A stretch of 64,000 nt of DNA, taken from NCBI GenBank assembly GCA_910574185.1, contig CAJSZQ010000005.1:1-64000 (forward strand), written 5' to 3'. This DNA is from Lachnospiraceae bacterium (GTDB lineage Bacteria > Bacillota > Clostridia > Lachnospirales > Lachnospiraceae). The translations under genes and the position numbers were made by a program. The notes under the pieces were generated by a model. It worked only from the letters and a program-made list of their open reading frames with translations, was not told the DNA's origin and did no database searches. Below, one piece after another: positions 46,191 through 54,650 of this stretch. Position 1 is the first letter of the stretch. Every line of letters begins with the position of its first letter.

Positions 46191-46331
46191 CCTTCCAGGC
46201 ACCCCGTTATGGCCATTCGGCCGATTCGTAAGGTATACCTTCCAGGCACCCCGTTATGGCCATTCGGCCGATTCGCAAGGGATACCTTCCAGGCACCCCG
46301 TTATGGCCATTCGGCCAATTCACAAAGTATA
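46191..46331. repeat. three tandem copies of the 47-bp palindromic repeat
   Basis: Exact period of 47 bp with starts at 46191, 46238 and 46285. Each unit has CCTTCCAGGCACCCCGTTAT, GGCCATTCGGCC and (G/A)ATTCGTAAGG-type blocks with few differences between units. It is the same family, opposite orientation, as 11382-11473. A remnant (CCTGGAAGGTATAC) lies near 46034. The open frames that run through it are artefacts. Confidence 0.92.
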
Positions 46332-46334
46332 GAA

Positions 46335-46940
46335 TTACCAAACTTTGCTTAATTGTTGTCTGTATACATATTGGCGGATATCTCTTTCTGCACTTTTTGG
46401 TAGCCTGAGGAACTGGCATCCGTAACCATAACGACCGTTGTGTAAATCTTGCTCTCGGAGGACAACAGCCCGGACTTCATATTCTTTCTTAATAAATGTG
46501 TAACGAAATTCAAATTCTTCCTCGTTATTTAGCTTAGTTCTGGTAACAAAATAAAGACCGCCCACGCTGATATTCTGAATAACGCCAGTAAACTCCCCAT
46601 GACTGGAAGAGACAAAACGAACTTCCCGCTCCATCTTTGCGCGAAGATCCTTCTGTCGCTGTACAATATCAATAACTTCAAGAATCTCACAGTCTGCCAT
46701 CCAGGGTTCTAGTATAAGCGGATCATAATTCCTCCGGATAAAAAGCTCGCAGTATGTCTGAATATAACCAATCTTGCTGTCAAAAAAATCTATACGTACC
46801 CGTTCTGATTCAGTAATTTCATCACTTTTTTTAAAATGCAGAGTAATCTGTTCCCCGGTACACTTGACGCGGACTCTTGCCTGAAGAGTCATATTATCCG
46901 GTCCATAGACAGAGCATATGGTACAATCGTTTAGAACCAT
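46335..46940 (-). CDS. PilZ-domain protein, MotI/YcgR-like
   Basis: A 201-residue protein with a YcgR-like N-terminal domain (~1-90) and a C-terminal PilZ domain. The Arg motif reads QRQKDLR (94-100), where YpfA/MotI-type proteins have QRRxxxR; the first Arg of RxxxR is Gln here. The second motif is N123-x-S125-x-x-G128 (NISVGG), close to D/NxSxxG. C-di-GMP binding is therefore likely but not certain. The size fits flagellar brake/clutch proteins, and it lies beside flagellar genes. The ATG at 46940 lies 7 nt after GAGAGGT; an upstream GTG is rejected. Confidence 0.82.
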   Translation of the reverse strand: MVLNDCTICSVYGPDNMTLQARVRVKCTGEQITLHFKKSDEITESERVRIDFFDSKIGYIQTYCELFIRRNYDPLILEPWMADCEILEVIDIVQRQKDLRAKMEREVRFVSSSHGEFTGVIQNISVGGLYFVTRTKLNNEEEFEFRYTFIKKEYEVRAVVLREQDLHNGRYGYGCQFLRLPKSAERDIRQYVYRQQLSKVW

Positions 46941-46971
46941 GGAAGTCACCTCTCTTAATTGTTTTAAATAA

Positions 46972-47136
46972 CTAACATAACTTACACTAATTAACCGTAC
47001 GTTTCACTTGTCTAAATTTCCATCTGTTGCGTTGTCGTCAATCGACGTAACCGCCGCTACATCTCATTCCTCCGCCTTGCAGGCAGAAAATTTATCCCAC
47101 GTGAAACGTATCGGTAATTAGTGTGGGTTATACTAG
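46972..47136. repeat. ~165-bp foldback element, diverged relative of the CTAG element
   Basis: The left end CTAACATAACTTACACTAATT...TACGTTTCAC is inverted at the right end (GTGAAACGTA...AATTAGTGTGGGTTATACTAG). The centre (CATCTG-TTGCGTTG, CCGCCGCTAC, CCGCCTTGCAG) is alignable with the centre of the 158-bp elements at 47137 and 47857. It abuts the first 158-bp element at its CTAG. There is no coding capacity. Confidence 0.75.
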
Positions 47137-47294
47137 TGTGCTGACTGCATTATATTCAGCCAAACCTCCTTGCCTATCCGTTCATCTGCCGCGTTGGATT
47201 TTCTATCCGTAGCCACCGCTACGCCGTCGAAAATCCGCCTTGCAGATGAGCGAATATTCTGCGGAGTTTCGCCAGATATAATGCGGTCAGCACA
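47137..47294. mobile_element. 158-bp foldback MITE-like element, copy 1, flanked by CTAG
   Basis: It begins TGTGCTGAC and ends GTCAGCACA, with CTAG directly on both sides (47133-47136 and 47295-47298). The right half is nearly identical to copy 2 at 47857; the left arm has diverged. The length is exactly the same as copy 2. No transposase is encoded, so it must be mobilised in trans if mobile. Confidence 0.88.
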
Positions 47295-47460
47295 CTAGTG
47301 TTTATACAGGCTTTTCACTTACTGTAAAAGCTGTATGAATTGTAGTATTAAATAAGTTTATTATAACAATTTTAGCATGAAGGGGAGAGGAATGCAATCA
47401 TTAAATGGGGGATGAAAATCTTTGAAATCATTGCATTTTCAATAGGCATATTGTATAGTA

Positions 47461-47520
47461 TACCTTATGAAATGGCCAAAATGGGATGCCCGGAGGGTAA
47501 ACCTTGTGAAACGGCCGAAT
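47461..47520. repeat. partial copies of the 47-bp palindromic repeat
   Basis: CCTTATGAAATGGCCA...GGGATGCCCGGAGGG, then CCTTGTGAAACGGCCGAATGGCCA. The first unit is 39 bp long because it lacks the 8-bp CGGCCGAA part. The repeat joins directly to the truncated 5' end of the pseudogene. Confidence 0.8.
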
Positions 47521-48238
47521 GGCCAACAGTAATCGAGCTCATGGATTTGGCGAATTGAATATTGCTACATTTGAACCGTTTCCAAAAAATCCGCCAATTT
47601 CTAAAGTGTTTAGGGAAATAGGTCTGGCGGATGAACTTGGCTCTGGAATGAGAAATACCTACAAATATACTCGTTTGTATTCAAATGCGGTGCCGGTATT
47701 TAAGGAAAGTGAAATATTTCGGACGATTATTCCACTGAATGAAGCAGCAACAGTTACGGTTGGGCCATATAAAAATTATGGTACGGAAGTCAGTAAGGAT
47801 ATAAAACTTTCTTCCGGTAAATTATCTGCATTAATTGAGTTTTGTGCTGAGCCTAGTGTGCTGACCGCATTATATCTGGCGAAACTCCGCAGAATATCCG
47901 TCCATCTGCCGCGTTGGATTTTCTATCCGTAGCCACCGCTACGCCGTCGAAAATCCGCCTTGCAGATGAGCGAATATTCTACGGAGTTTCGCCAGATATA
48001 ATGCGGTCAGCACACTAGGAGCCGCAGGGAAATGCAGGAATTTTGCGGTATCAGAACTGCGGAATATTTTAGAAAATTTGTTGTGAAACCAATGGTTGAA
48101 AATGAGATGATAGAGTTGACAATTCCAGATAAACCAAATAGCCGATATCAAAAATATGTAAAGAATCAAAAACTAATTGAGGAAAATGATGGAGGTACCA
48201 GTGAAAACTATTGGGTTGGTAATGATTGTAAAGAATGA
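47519..48238 (+). pseudogene. AAA-4/AlbA_2-type ATP-binding protein remnant, split by a MITE
   Basis: Only the C-terminal part survives. FEPFPKNPPISKVFREIGLADELGSGMRNTYKY is the conserved end of AlbA_2/AAA-4 (COG2865-like) transcriptional regulators. The N-terminal domains are missing and the 5' end abuts the 47-bp repeat. After LIEFCAEP the frame enters the 158-bp element and stops at 47932. Removing the element and one CTAG restores ...EPRSRREMQEFCGIRTAEYFRKF, the family's C-terminal winged helix, which runs on in frame to 48238. It overlaps the start of the next gene, so the end of the remnant has been partly reused. Confidence 0.85.
47857..48014. mobile_element. 158-bp foldback MITE-like element, copy 2, inside the pseudogene
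   Basis: TGTGCTGACCGC...GCGGTCAGCACA with long imperfect arms (CTGGCGAAACTCCG / CGGAGTTTCGCCAG). It is flanked by CTAG at 47853-47856 and 48015-48018. The insertion splits a coding sequence, and its removal with one CTAG rebuilds the protein, which shows that it is a real insertion with a 4-bp target duplication. Confidence 0.93.
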
Positions 48239-49274
48239 GAGCCGAAGTCTGCGGAAATGCCTGGCGAGAGTAAAGAAGCTTGTAGATGAAATCTATATTA
48301 CAGACACTGGTTCTACAGATGATACGATAAAAATAGCAGAGGAATTTGGCGCGCATATTTCAACATATGAGTGGAGAAATGATTTTGCGGCTGCCAGAAA
48401 TTATGCTTTGGAGCAGTCAGACTGCGACTGGAATCTTGTACTGGATGCGGATGAGTATTTGTTATCCGGGAAAAAGAGAGAATTGGAACGATTTATGGAA
48501 AAAGGAGACAGAATCGGTGCAATCAGGCGATATGACAGTTACAGAGAGGATAATGGGGAAATTAGCCAGAGCTGTGTTTATCCTGTACGGTTTGTCCCAA
48601 AAGGCACCAGATACGAGGGAAGGATTCATGAACAGATTGTGAGCGAATTTCCAATCGTTCCGCTGCCGCTTGTCTTTGACCATGACGGTTATTTGCAGGG
48701 AGGAAAGGGTGAGCGGAATTTGGAGATTCTTCTTGAAGTGCTGGAAGAAAATCCGGAGGATTCTTATATCTTATATCAAGTGTCGCGTACACTGTGGCTT
48801 ATGAAAAATTTTGAGCGGGCAGAAACGTATTTTGAACGATTCTATGAGGAAGTATCGGAAGTTGGGACGGGTTACCGGGTAAGCGGTGTTATTTCCTATA
48901 TATATAATTTATTGGAATTAGAGAAATATGAGCAGGGCTTTCGGATTATTGAGAACGAGAAGGTACGTCTGAAAGAATATGCGGATTATCATTTTGCATG
49001 CGGTACATTTTACACGAAGGCGATATTTTCAGATGTGCAGAAGTATGTAGGGCTCCTTCCGAAGATTGAAGAATCATATCGGAGATGTTTAGAAATCGGA
49101 GAAATTCCCGAACATGAAGGAGTAAAGGGAAATGGTTCTTATAAGGCTGCTTATAATCTGGGAGTCTGGTTTGAGGTAAATGGAAAGACGCAGGAAGCGT
49201 TCAAATACTACAAGATGGCGAAGGATAAAGGGTATGCGCCGGCTGGGGAGAGGATAAAGGAGCTGAAAAGATAA
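48201..49274 (+). CDS. family 2 glycosyltransferase with TPR-like C-terminus
   Basis: A 357-residue protein. The N-terminal GT2/GT-A domain has IGLVMIVKNESRSLRKCLA, ITDTGSTDDTIKIAEEFGA and the metal-binding LDADEYL. The second half is helical with TPR-like repeats (ILYQVSRTLWLMKNFERAETYFERFYEE, AAYNLGVWFEVNGKTQEAFKYYKMAKDKG). Such GT2-TPR proteins often modify proteins or surface polymers. The GTG at 48201 follows GGAGG; earlier frames extend into the pseudogene. It is next to the motility region, so flagellin or surface-protein glycosylation is possible (inference). Confidence 0.88.
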   Translation: MKTIGLVMIVKNESRSLRKCLARVKKLVDEIYITDTGSTDDTIKIAEEFGAHISTYEWRNDFAAARNYALEQSDCDWNLVLDADEYLLSGKKRELERFMEKGDRIGAIRRYDSYREDNGEISQSCVYPVRFVPKGTRYEGRIHEQIVSEFPIVPLPLVFDHDGYLQGGKGERNLEILLEVLEENPEDSYILYQVSRTLWLMKNFERAETYFERFYEEVSEVGTGYRVSGVISYIYNLLELEKYEQGFRIIENEKVRLKEYADYHFACGTFYTKAIFSDVQKYVGLLPKIEESYRRCLEIGEIPEHEGVKGNGSYKAAYNLGVWFEVNGKTQEAFKYYKMAKDKGYAPAGERIKELKR

Positions 49275-49277
49275 AAA

Positions 49278-49323
49278 ATAAGGTGTTGCGCATTATAAAT
49301 CACTGTATGCGACAGCACCTTAT
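49278..49323. terminator. bidirectional terminator hairpin
   Basis: AAGGTGTTGCGCAT / ATGCGACAGCACCTT with one bulge and A/T runs on each side, between convergent genes. Its GGTGTTGC theme recalls the foldback elements at 31145 and 34190. Confidence 0.8.
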
Positions 49324-50465
49324 TTTTCGTATAGAAGTCCTTCTTTGCTTGTATAGACCGGATTATCCGGATGGATTTCAATATAATAAAGTTCTGTAAG
49401 TCCGTTGAATGCGCCTTCTTGGATTACAGTAATGTTGGCAGGGATATAAATTTCATAGACTTGCGTACCGAGAGAAGCAAGCGCGTCTGCTGCAATGCCT
49501 GTACAGGTCTCCGCGGATGGAATACGAAGAACTCCGTCAATTACGACAATATCCTGACAGCCAATAATTATTCCTGATGAGTCACAGAGAAACCCCTTGC
49601 AGAGAAATGTTGTGTCGTCAACTTCTTCTTTAGGAGGAATTTTATCTATATCAGTATCGGATATGTCCGAATTGTTATTTGAATCCTCGATAACAGACGG
49701 AGGTTCTGGAGTGCCCGTCGTGGGATTGTCAATAATTGTTGGTGGATTCGGAAATACGACGTCGGGCTCAATCGTGGTACTCGGAGGCTTCGGTGTAACA
49801 ATTTCTGGATTCTCAGTAATTGCAGGCGGCTGTGGAGAAACAACTTCAGGTTTTATTGTGTTGACGGAAGGTTTTGGAGAATCGGTTGTTGATTCCTCGG
49901 CAGTCGTCGTTGGGGCGGGAGAAATAATCACAGGCTCAACGGAAGTGATTGGAGGTTTTGGAGAATCGGTTGTTGATTCCTCGGTGGTCATCGTCGAATC
50001 AGGAGAGATAATTACAGGCCCGGTTGTAGTGATTGGAAGTTCCGGAGAAACGATGGTCGGATTTGAAGAATCAATTGCCGGTTCAGCAATAAATACCGAA
50101 GTCTTTGTAATAGCTGGTGATTCGGGAATAATACCTTCTGGTTCCTGTTCAATATCTGCGAGCGGGGGATTCAGCAAAGGAAGCTTAATGTATAAAAATC
50201 TCTGCTCGGTTCGGTTTACAGCCTTTGGGTTTAATTCGTCAAAGGTACCAATTCTTGCTGTCCAGCCGGAATTTTCTTGCATATATCTTGATTGATACAT
50301 CTCTTTGGTTAGAGCATTCATTGTTTGATAATGTATGGCATGCTGTCTGGCAAAACTGTACAGCAATGTCATAATCAGAAGGATTCCCAGAATATCAGCC
50401 AGTTTTTTGTAATCAATTATTCTATTTATTGCAGTTTGATAATTCATTTTTATATACATATACAT
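49320..50465 (-). CDS. membrane-anchored Pro/Thr-rich protein with BspA-like LRR segment
   Basis: A 381-residue protein. One N-terminal membrane segment (LADILGILLIMTLLYSFA) anchors it. Residues ~110-275 are a low-complexity Pro/Thr/Ser/Glu-rich stalk with repeats such as TTTEESTTDSPKP and EPVIISP. The C-terminal ~60 residues are a BspA-type leucine-rich repeat (YIPANITVIQEGAFNGLTELYYIEI, then YTSKEGLLY). It ends early in that domain, with only about one repeat. The start codon is uncertain: no clear ribosome-binding site precedes any of the ATGs at 50465, 50459 or 50447. Cell-surface binding is the likely role (inference). Confidence 0.75.
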   Translation of the reverse strand: MYMYIKMNYQTAINRIIDYKKLADILGILLIMTLLYSFARQHAIHYQTMNALTKEMYQSRYMQENSGWTARIGTFDELNPKAVNRTEQRFLYIKLPLLNPPLADIEQEPEGIIPESPAITKTSVFIAEPAIDSSNPTIVSPELPITTTGPVIISPDSTMTTEESTTDSPKPPITSVEPVIISPAPTTTAEESTTDSPKPSVNTIKPEVVSPQPPAITENPEIVTPKPPSTTIEPDVVFPNPPTIIDNPTTGTPEPPSVIEDSNNNSDISDTDIDKIPPKEEVDDTTFLCKGFLCDSSGIIIGCQDIVVIDGVLRIPSAETCTGIAADALASLGTQVYEIYIPANITVIQEGAFNGLTELYYIEIHPDNPVYTSKEGLLYEK

Positions 50466-50616
50466 AAATCTATTATAAAATTCTGATGAATAGAAAGCAA
50501 TGGTATGAGTCGTGACATTTTGACACTTTTTGACTTGACAATGTATGAAAAGATAGCTTAAAGTAGCGGAGAGTATGGTATGATTTATCAGGAGTAAAAC
50601 GGAGGTAAGAAGAAAA

Positions 50617-51855
50617 TTGAGAATAACGGTTGTTGGTACTGGATATGTGGGGTTGTCTTTGGCTGTTTTGTTGGCGAGGAGGCATTCGGTAACAGCTCTG
50701 GATGTGCTGCCAGAGAAGATTTTAGCGATAAATAATCGGATATCCCCGATTCAGGATACAGGAATAGCAGAATATTTGGGCGAGAAAGAGCTGGATTTAA
50801 AAGCGACGTTAGATTCCAGAGAGGCTTATAAGGATGCGGAATATATTATTATTGCTGTACCGACAAACTATGACAGTCAGAGAGACTTCTTTGATACATC
50901 AGCGGTTGAGACAGTAATAGAAGAGGTTTTATCCATAAATTCTAAGGCTGTTATTGTTATTAAATCGACCGTTCCGGTAGGTTATACGGAAAATATATGC
51001 AGAAAAAAGAGTACAAGCCGTATTTTGTTCAGCCCGGAATTTTTGCGGGAATCGAAAGCGCTGTATGATAATTTGCATCCCTCCAGAATAATTGTGGGAT
51101 ACGATAAGAAAGATTTGACTATGCGTCGATATGCGGAAGAATTTGCCGGATTGTTGTGTAAATGTTCTGAAAAAAAGGATGTGCCGAAACTTATCATGGG
51201 AATGACAGAAGCGGAGGCGGTGAAATTATTTGCGAATACGTATCTGGCTTTAAGGATTAGTTATTTTAACGAGCTGGATACGTATGCGGAGATGAAAGAC
51301 TTAGATACCAGTCAGATTATAGAAGGAGTATGTTTAGACCCGCGAATTGGCGATTACTACAATAATCCTTCTTTTGGATATGGCGGTTATTGTCTGCCGA
51401 AAGATACCAAGCAGCTTCTGGCAAATTACAGGGAGGTGCCGGAGAATCTGATTGGGGCGATTGTAGAATCCAATCGGACGAGGAAAGATTTTATTGCGGA
51501 TCAGATTCTGGAGAAGGTTGGTTATTATGCTTATGGGACGCAGAATGTTTATCAGAAGGATATTGAAAAACGGGTGGTTATAGGAGTATTTCGTTTAACT
51601 ATGAAAACAGGCAGTGATAATTTCAGGCAGAGTTCTATTCAGGGGATTATGAAACGGATTAAAGCAAAGGGAGCGGAGGTTATTATCTATGAGCCGATGC
51701 TTGAGGATGGAGCGACGTTTTTTGGGAGCCGGGTAGTGAATGATTTGGAAAAATTTAAGGGTATTTCGGATTGTATTATTGCGAATAGGTATGAGGAATG
51801 TCTAGGAGATGTGATAGGGAAGGTTTATACGAGGGATATTTATAAGAGAGATTAG
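50617..51855 (+). CDS. UDP-glucose/GDP-mannose dehydrogenase family protein
   Basis: A 412-residue NAD-dependent nucleotide-sugar dehydrogenase. The NAD fold is [16 protein letters not shown], the central helical domain has [31 protein letters not shown], and the catalytic cysteine lies in [14 protein letters not shown]. These enzymes oxidise UDP-sugars to uronic acids for polysaccharides; UDP-glucose 6-dehydrogenase (Ugd) is the best guess. The start is a TTG with GGAGGT 10 nt upstream, giving [12 protein letters not shown]. It is followed by a sigma-D promoter rather than a close operon partner. Confidence 0.9.
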   Translation: MRITVVGTGYVGLSLAVLLARRHSVTALDVLPEKILAINNRISPIQDTGIAEYLGEKELDLKATLDSREAYKDAEYIIIAVPTNYDSQRDFFDTSAVETVIEEVLSINSKAVIVIKSTVPVGYTENICRKKSTSRILFSPEFLRESKALYDNLHPSRIIVGYDKKDLTMRRYAEEFAGLLCKCSEKKDVPKLIMGMTEAEAVKLFANTYLALRISYFNELDTYAEMKDLDTSQIIEGVCLDPRIGDYYNNPSFGYGGYCLPKDTKQLLANYREVPENLIGAIVESNRTRKDFIADQILEKVGYYAYGTQNVYQKDIEKRVVIGVFRLTMKTGSDNFRQSSIQGIMKRIKAKGAEVIIYEPMLEDGATFFGSRVVNDLEKFKGISDCIIANRYEECLGDVIGKVYTRDIYKRD

Positions 51856-51916
51856 GAAATGGAAGCTTTTTATTAATAGTATCTAAATTGGGTATATTCT
51901 ATCTATTTTTAAAGGC

Positions 51917-51943
51917 TAAAGAAAAGGAAAAATATGTCGATAT
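51917..51943 (+). promoter_or_regulatory. sigma-D (sigma-28) promoter
   Basis: TAAA (51917-51920), a 15-nt spacer, and GTCGATAT (51936-51943): one base from the TAAA-N15-GCCGATAT consensus. It lies 166 bp before the gene at 52110. Confidence 0.85.
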
Positions 51944-52109
51944 AAATATAATAGGAAAGATTAGGAAGAGAATGTACAGGAATCTGTATTGATTTTATTT
52001 TAGGTTTTCGATATACTAAGCATAGTTTTGTTGTGAATACATTGTTAAATGCAGTTGATGTGATGCATACAAAATATAAACAGGAAGTGGAATCGACAAG
52101 AGGTTATTA

Positions 52110-54650
52110 ATGAGAAGAACAGAGAAAAAGCAGGTTATAGAGTTTATTGATACTCTTCATATAGCTCATAATGAAATAAGAAAACAGCTTGAAGCTGGTA
52201 ATAGCAACGCGGTACAAGAGCTTTTGGCAAACTGTCAGAATGGGACAATTCAACTGGGAAGTTTGATTGAAACAATAGAGGGAGAAGCGTGTGAAGTTAT
52301 TCCGATGCTGGAAGAATATTGTGAGCTGCTATATCAGATTCATGATGATATTGGGCAGCTCAAAGAGATTAAGGCGAATAAGGTTTATAAAAGATTGAAT
52401 AAGCAGTTAGTACGGATAGAGAATAGTGTGAAGTCAGCAATTGAGGACAGACTTGAAATCGTATTTCTTCCTTATAAAGCGTCTATGTGGGATTCTCTGG
52501 AAAGTGTCTGGATGGCAGCAGACGCAGATAAGAACTGTGACACGTATGTTGTCCCGATTCCATATTATGACCGTAATTCGGATGGTTCGCTAGGGCAATA
52601 TCATTATGAAGGAAATGAGCTGCCGGACTATGTGTCAATAGTTCACTATAATCATTATAGTCTTGAAAAGCGCAGACCAGATATCATATATATTCACAAT
52701 CCTTATGATGATTATAATTATGTGACAACTGTTGACCCTCGGTATTATTCCAGAGAGTTAAAGAAGTATACAGATATGCTGGTTTATATACCTTATTATT
52801 CAACAACCGGAGGAATGTCGGAAGCACAGATGTTCTGTCCGGCGTATCGTTCTGCAGATTATATTATTATGCAGGCACAAAAATACCGAAAATTCTTTGA
52901 TCCATCTCTGCCAGAGGATAAGATGCAGGCATTTGGTTCTCCGAAATTTGACAGGATTATACGGATATGTAATAATCCGCCGGAACCACCAGAGGAATGG
53001 AAAGAGAAAATGAAAGGAAGAAAGGTTTACTTTTATAATACGAGCATTAACGGAATGCTTTCAGATACAGAATCTTTCCTAAAAAAGATGAAATACGTCT
53101 TTGATTGCTTTGAAGGAAGGGAAGATACATGTCTGTTATGGAGGCCTCATCCGCTTCTGGAATCGACGCTGGATTCCATGCGTCCACAGTATAAATCTGC
53201 GTATGGGACGTTAAAGAGATATTTTATAGAGAATAGTCTGGGAATTTATGACGATACTTCGGATATGACAAATACAATTGCATTATGTGATGCGTATATA
53301 GGGGATTCAGCGACTTCTGTGACATCCTTATTTGGTCTTGTGGGGAAGCCGCTGTTTATTCTGGATAATCATATTCATTCAGCGCCGAAAGAGGATGACT
53401 GGAAGGGAAAGGTTATTACCGGAATGGACTATTTCGGTAATGACAGTTGGAAAATTATTCAGGGAAATAAGCTTTATTATTCGCCTGACAATAATTATAA
53501 GTACAAGTATTTCTGTGATTTGTCCGATTATGCTTCAGGACAATATTATTCACAGGTAGTTACTATTGGGGAAAAGCAGTACGTATGTCCCGCGAATGCA
53601 CGTGACATTGTTGTTATCAGTAATGGGAGAATTGAAAGAAAAATTCCATTAGTTCAATGTGTTGAACAGGGAGGAGCATTTTGTGGGGCTACAATTTGGA
53701 AGAGATACATTATGCTTATTCCTAATATTTATCCAGCTATCGTAATTTACGACACAGAGAATGGGAAGATTAATTACTTGGATCAATATCTGGATGTATT
53801 TATAAGAAATGTTGAAGGTGAAAGACGGATTGGAGGAATTTGGCTTCAGGATGGACAACTGTATCTGGCATCACCTACCGATAGTCAGGTTTTGGTGATC
53901 AATGTACAGACGAGGGAAGAACAGGTTATTTCATTAAATGTGAGTCATTCATGTGGCTGTATGGCAATTGTACCAGAAGGTGATGAGTTATGGTTGCTGC
54001 CGTACGAAGGATATGTGATAACCAGATGGAATCCTGTCAGTGGAGAGATTAAGGAATATGACAGGTATCCGGATGGATTAGAATGTACGCATATGATTCT
54101 TGGATATCCATGTTCGCAAACTCCATTTAATTCTCCTGCATTTTGTGGCGACTATGTGTATTTTCCGCCTCAGTGGGCGAATATGTATATTCGATTGGAT
54201 AAGAGAACAGGAGAGATGGAAGAATGGAAGCCGCCGATGGAAATGCCGGAAGAGTTTGATAAAGGATATTTTCCTTCTGGAGTAAAGAGTTATTTTACTC
54301 ATCCAGCTGGAGAACATAGCGAGAATGAATATCATCTGTTTTCAATGTATGATAGGAAACTCTATCGTTTAAATCTGGAAACGGAAAGCTACAACGAAGT
54401 GTCAATTGAATTTGATAGGAAAGAATTGGAAAGGCATGAGCCGGGATTTATGGAGAATTCCGAGTGGCTGCAGTATGCATGTGAGGAAAATGCATTTAAC
54501 ACATTGTCAGATTTTCTTGATGGAAATATTAAGGGACATACATTTGACAGAGATAGACAGATACGGGCTTATAGTAAGGTTGCGGCGAATAATGACGGAA
54601 CCTGTGGTGAGAAAACACATCGATTTGTATGTGGGAGGTTGACGGGATGA
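52110..54650 (+). CDS. CDP-glycerol glycerophosphotransferase-like protein with C-terminal propeller-like domain
   Basis: An 846-residue protein. After a ~100-residue helical N-terminus comes a TagF/TagB-like glycerophosphotransferase region (IVFLPYKASMWDSLESVW, DIIYIHNPYDDYNY, YIPYYST, AFGSPKFDRI, CLLWRPHPLLES, ALCDAYIGDSATSVTSLFGLVGKPLFIL). The last ~350 residues repeat short strand motifs (GGIWLQDGQLYLASPTDSQVLVINVQTREEQV, GDELWLLPYEGYVITRWNPVSGEIKEY) that look like a beta-propeller. It likely transfers a phosphopolyol to a surface glycan. Its stop overlaps the next start (ATGA). A sigma-D promoter lies upstream, so it is motility-linked. Confidence 0.8.
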   Translation: MRRTEKKQVIEFIDTLHIAHNEIRKQLEAGNSNAVQELLANCQNGTIQLGSLIETIEGEACEVIPMLEEYCELLYQIHDDIGQLKEIKANKVYKRLNKQLVRIENSVKSAIEDRLEIVFLPYKASMWDSLESVWMAADADKNCDTYVVPIPYYDRNSDGSLGQYHYEGNELPDYVSIVHYNHYSLEKRRPDIIYIHNPYDDYNYVTTVDPRYYSRELKKYTDMLVYIPYYSTTGGMSEAQMFCPAYRSADYIIMQAQKYRKFFDPSLPEDKMQAFGSPKFDRIIRICNNPPEPPEEWKEKMKGRKVYFYNTSINGMLSDTESFLKKMKYVFDCFEGREDTCLLWRPHPLLESTLDSMRPQYKSAYGTLKRYFIENSLGIYDDTSDMTNTIALCDAYIGDSATSVTSLFGLVGKPLFILDNHIHSAPKEDDWKGKVITGMDYFGNDSWKIIQGNKLYYSPDNNYKYKYFCDLSDYASGQYYSQVVTIGEKQYVCPANARDIVVISNGRIERKIPLVQCVEQGGAFCGATIWKRYIMLIPNIYPAIVIYDTENGKINYLDQYLDVFIRNVEGERRIGGIWLQDGQLYLASPTDSQVLVINVQTREEQVISLNVSHSCGCMAIVPEGDELWLLPYEGYVITRWNPVSGEIKEYDRYPDGLECTHMILGYPCSQTPFNSPAFCGDYVYFPPQWANMYIRLDKRTGEMEEWKPPMEMPEEFDKGYFPSGVKSYFTHPAGEHSENEYHLFSMYDRKLYRLNLETESYNEVSIEFDRKELERHEPGFMENSEWLQYACEENAFNTLSDFLDGNIKGHTFDRDRQIRAYSKVAANNDGTCGEKTHRFVCGRLTG

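Noticed and set aside
46191-46331. Possible CRISPR array
   Set aside because: The 47-bp units are directly adjacent with no unique spacers, there are only three of them, and there are no cas genes in the window.
46152-46352. Open frame through the 47-bp tandem repeats (and one on the opposite strand)
   Set aside because: The protein is only the translation of the repeat, there is no ribosome-binding site, and both strands are open because the repeat is GC-rich and palindromic.
46995-47110. parS-like half sites (TACGTTTCAC and CACGTGAAACG) in the foldback element
   Set aside because: Neither is a full TGTTTCACGTGAAACA match; they are the inverted arms of the repeat.
49597-50295. 232-residue plus-strand open frame rich in Gly/Val/Ser, looking like a repetitive protein
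   Set aside because: It is the antisense reading of the Pro/Thr-rich stalk of the gene at 49320; the repeats make both strands open. It has no ribosome-binding site.
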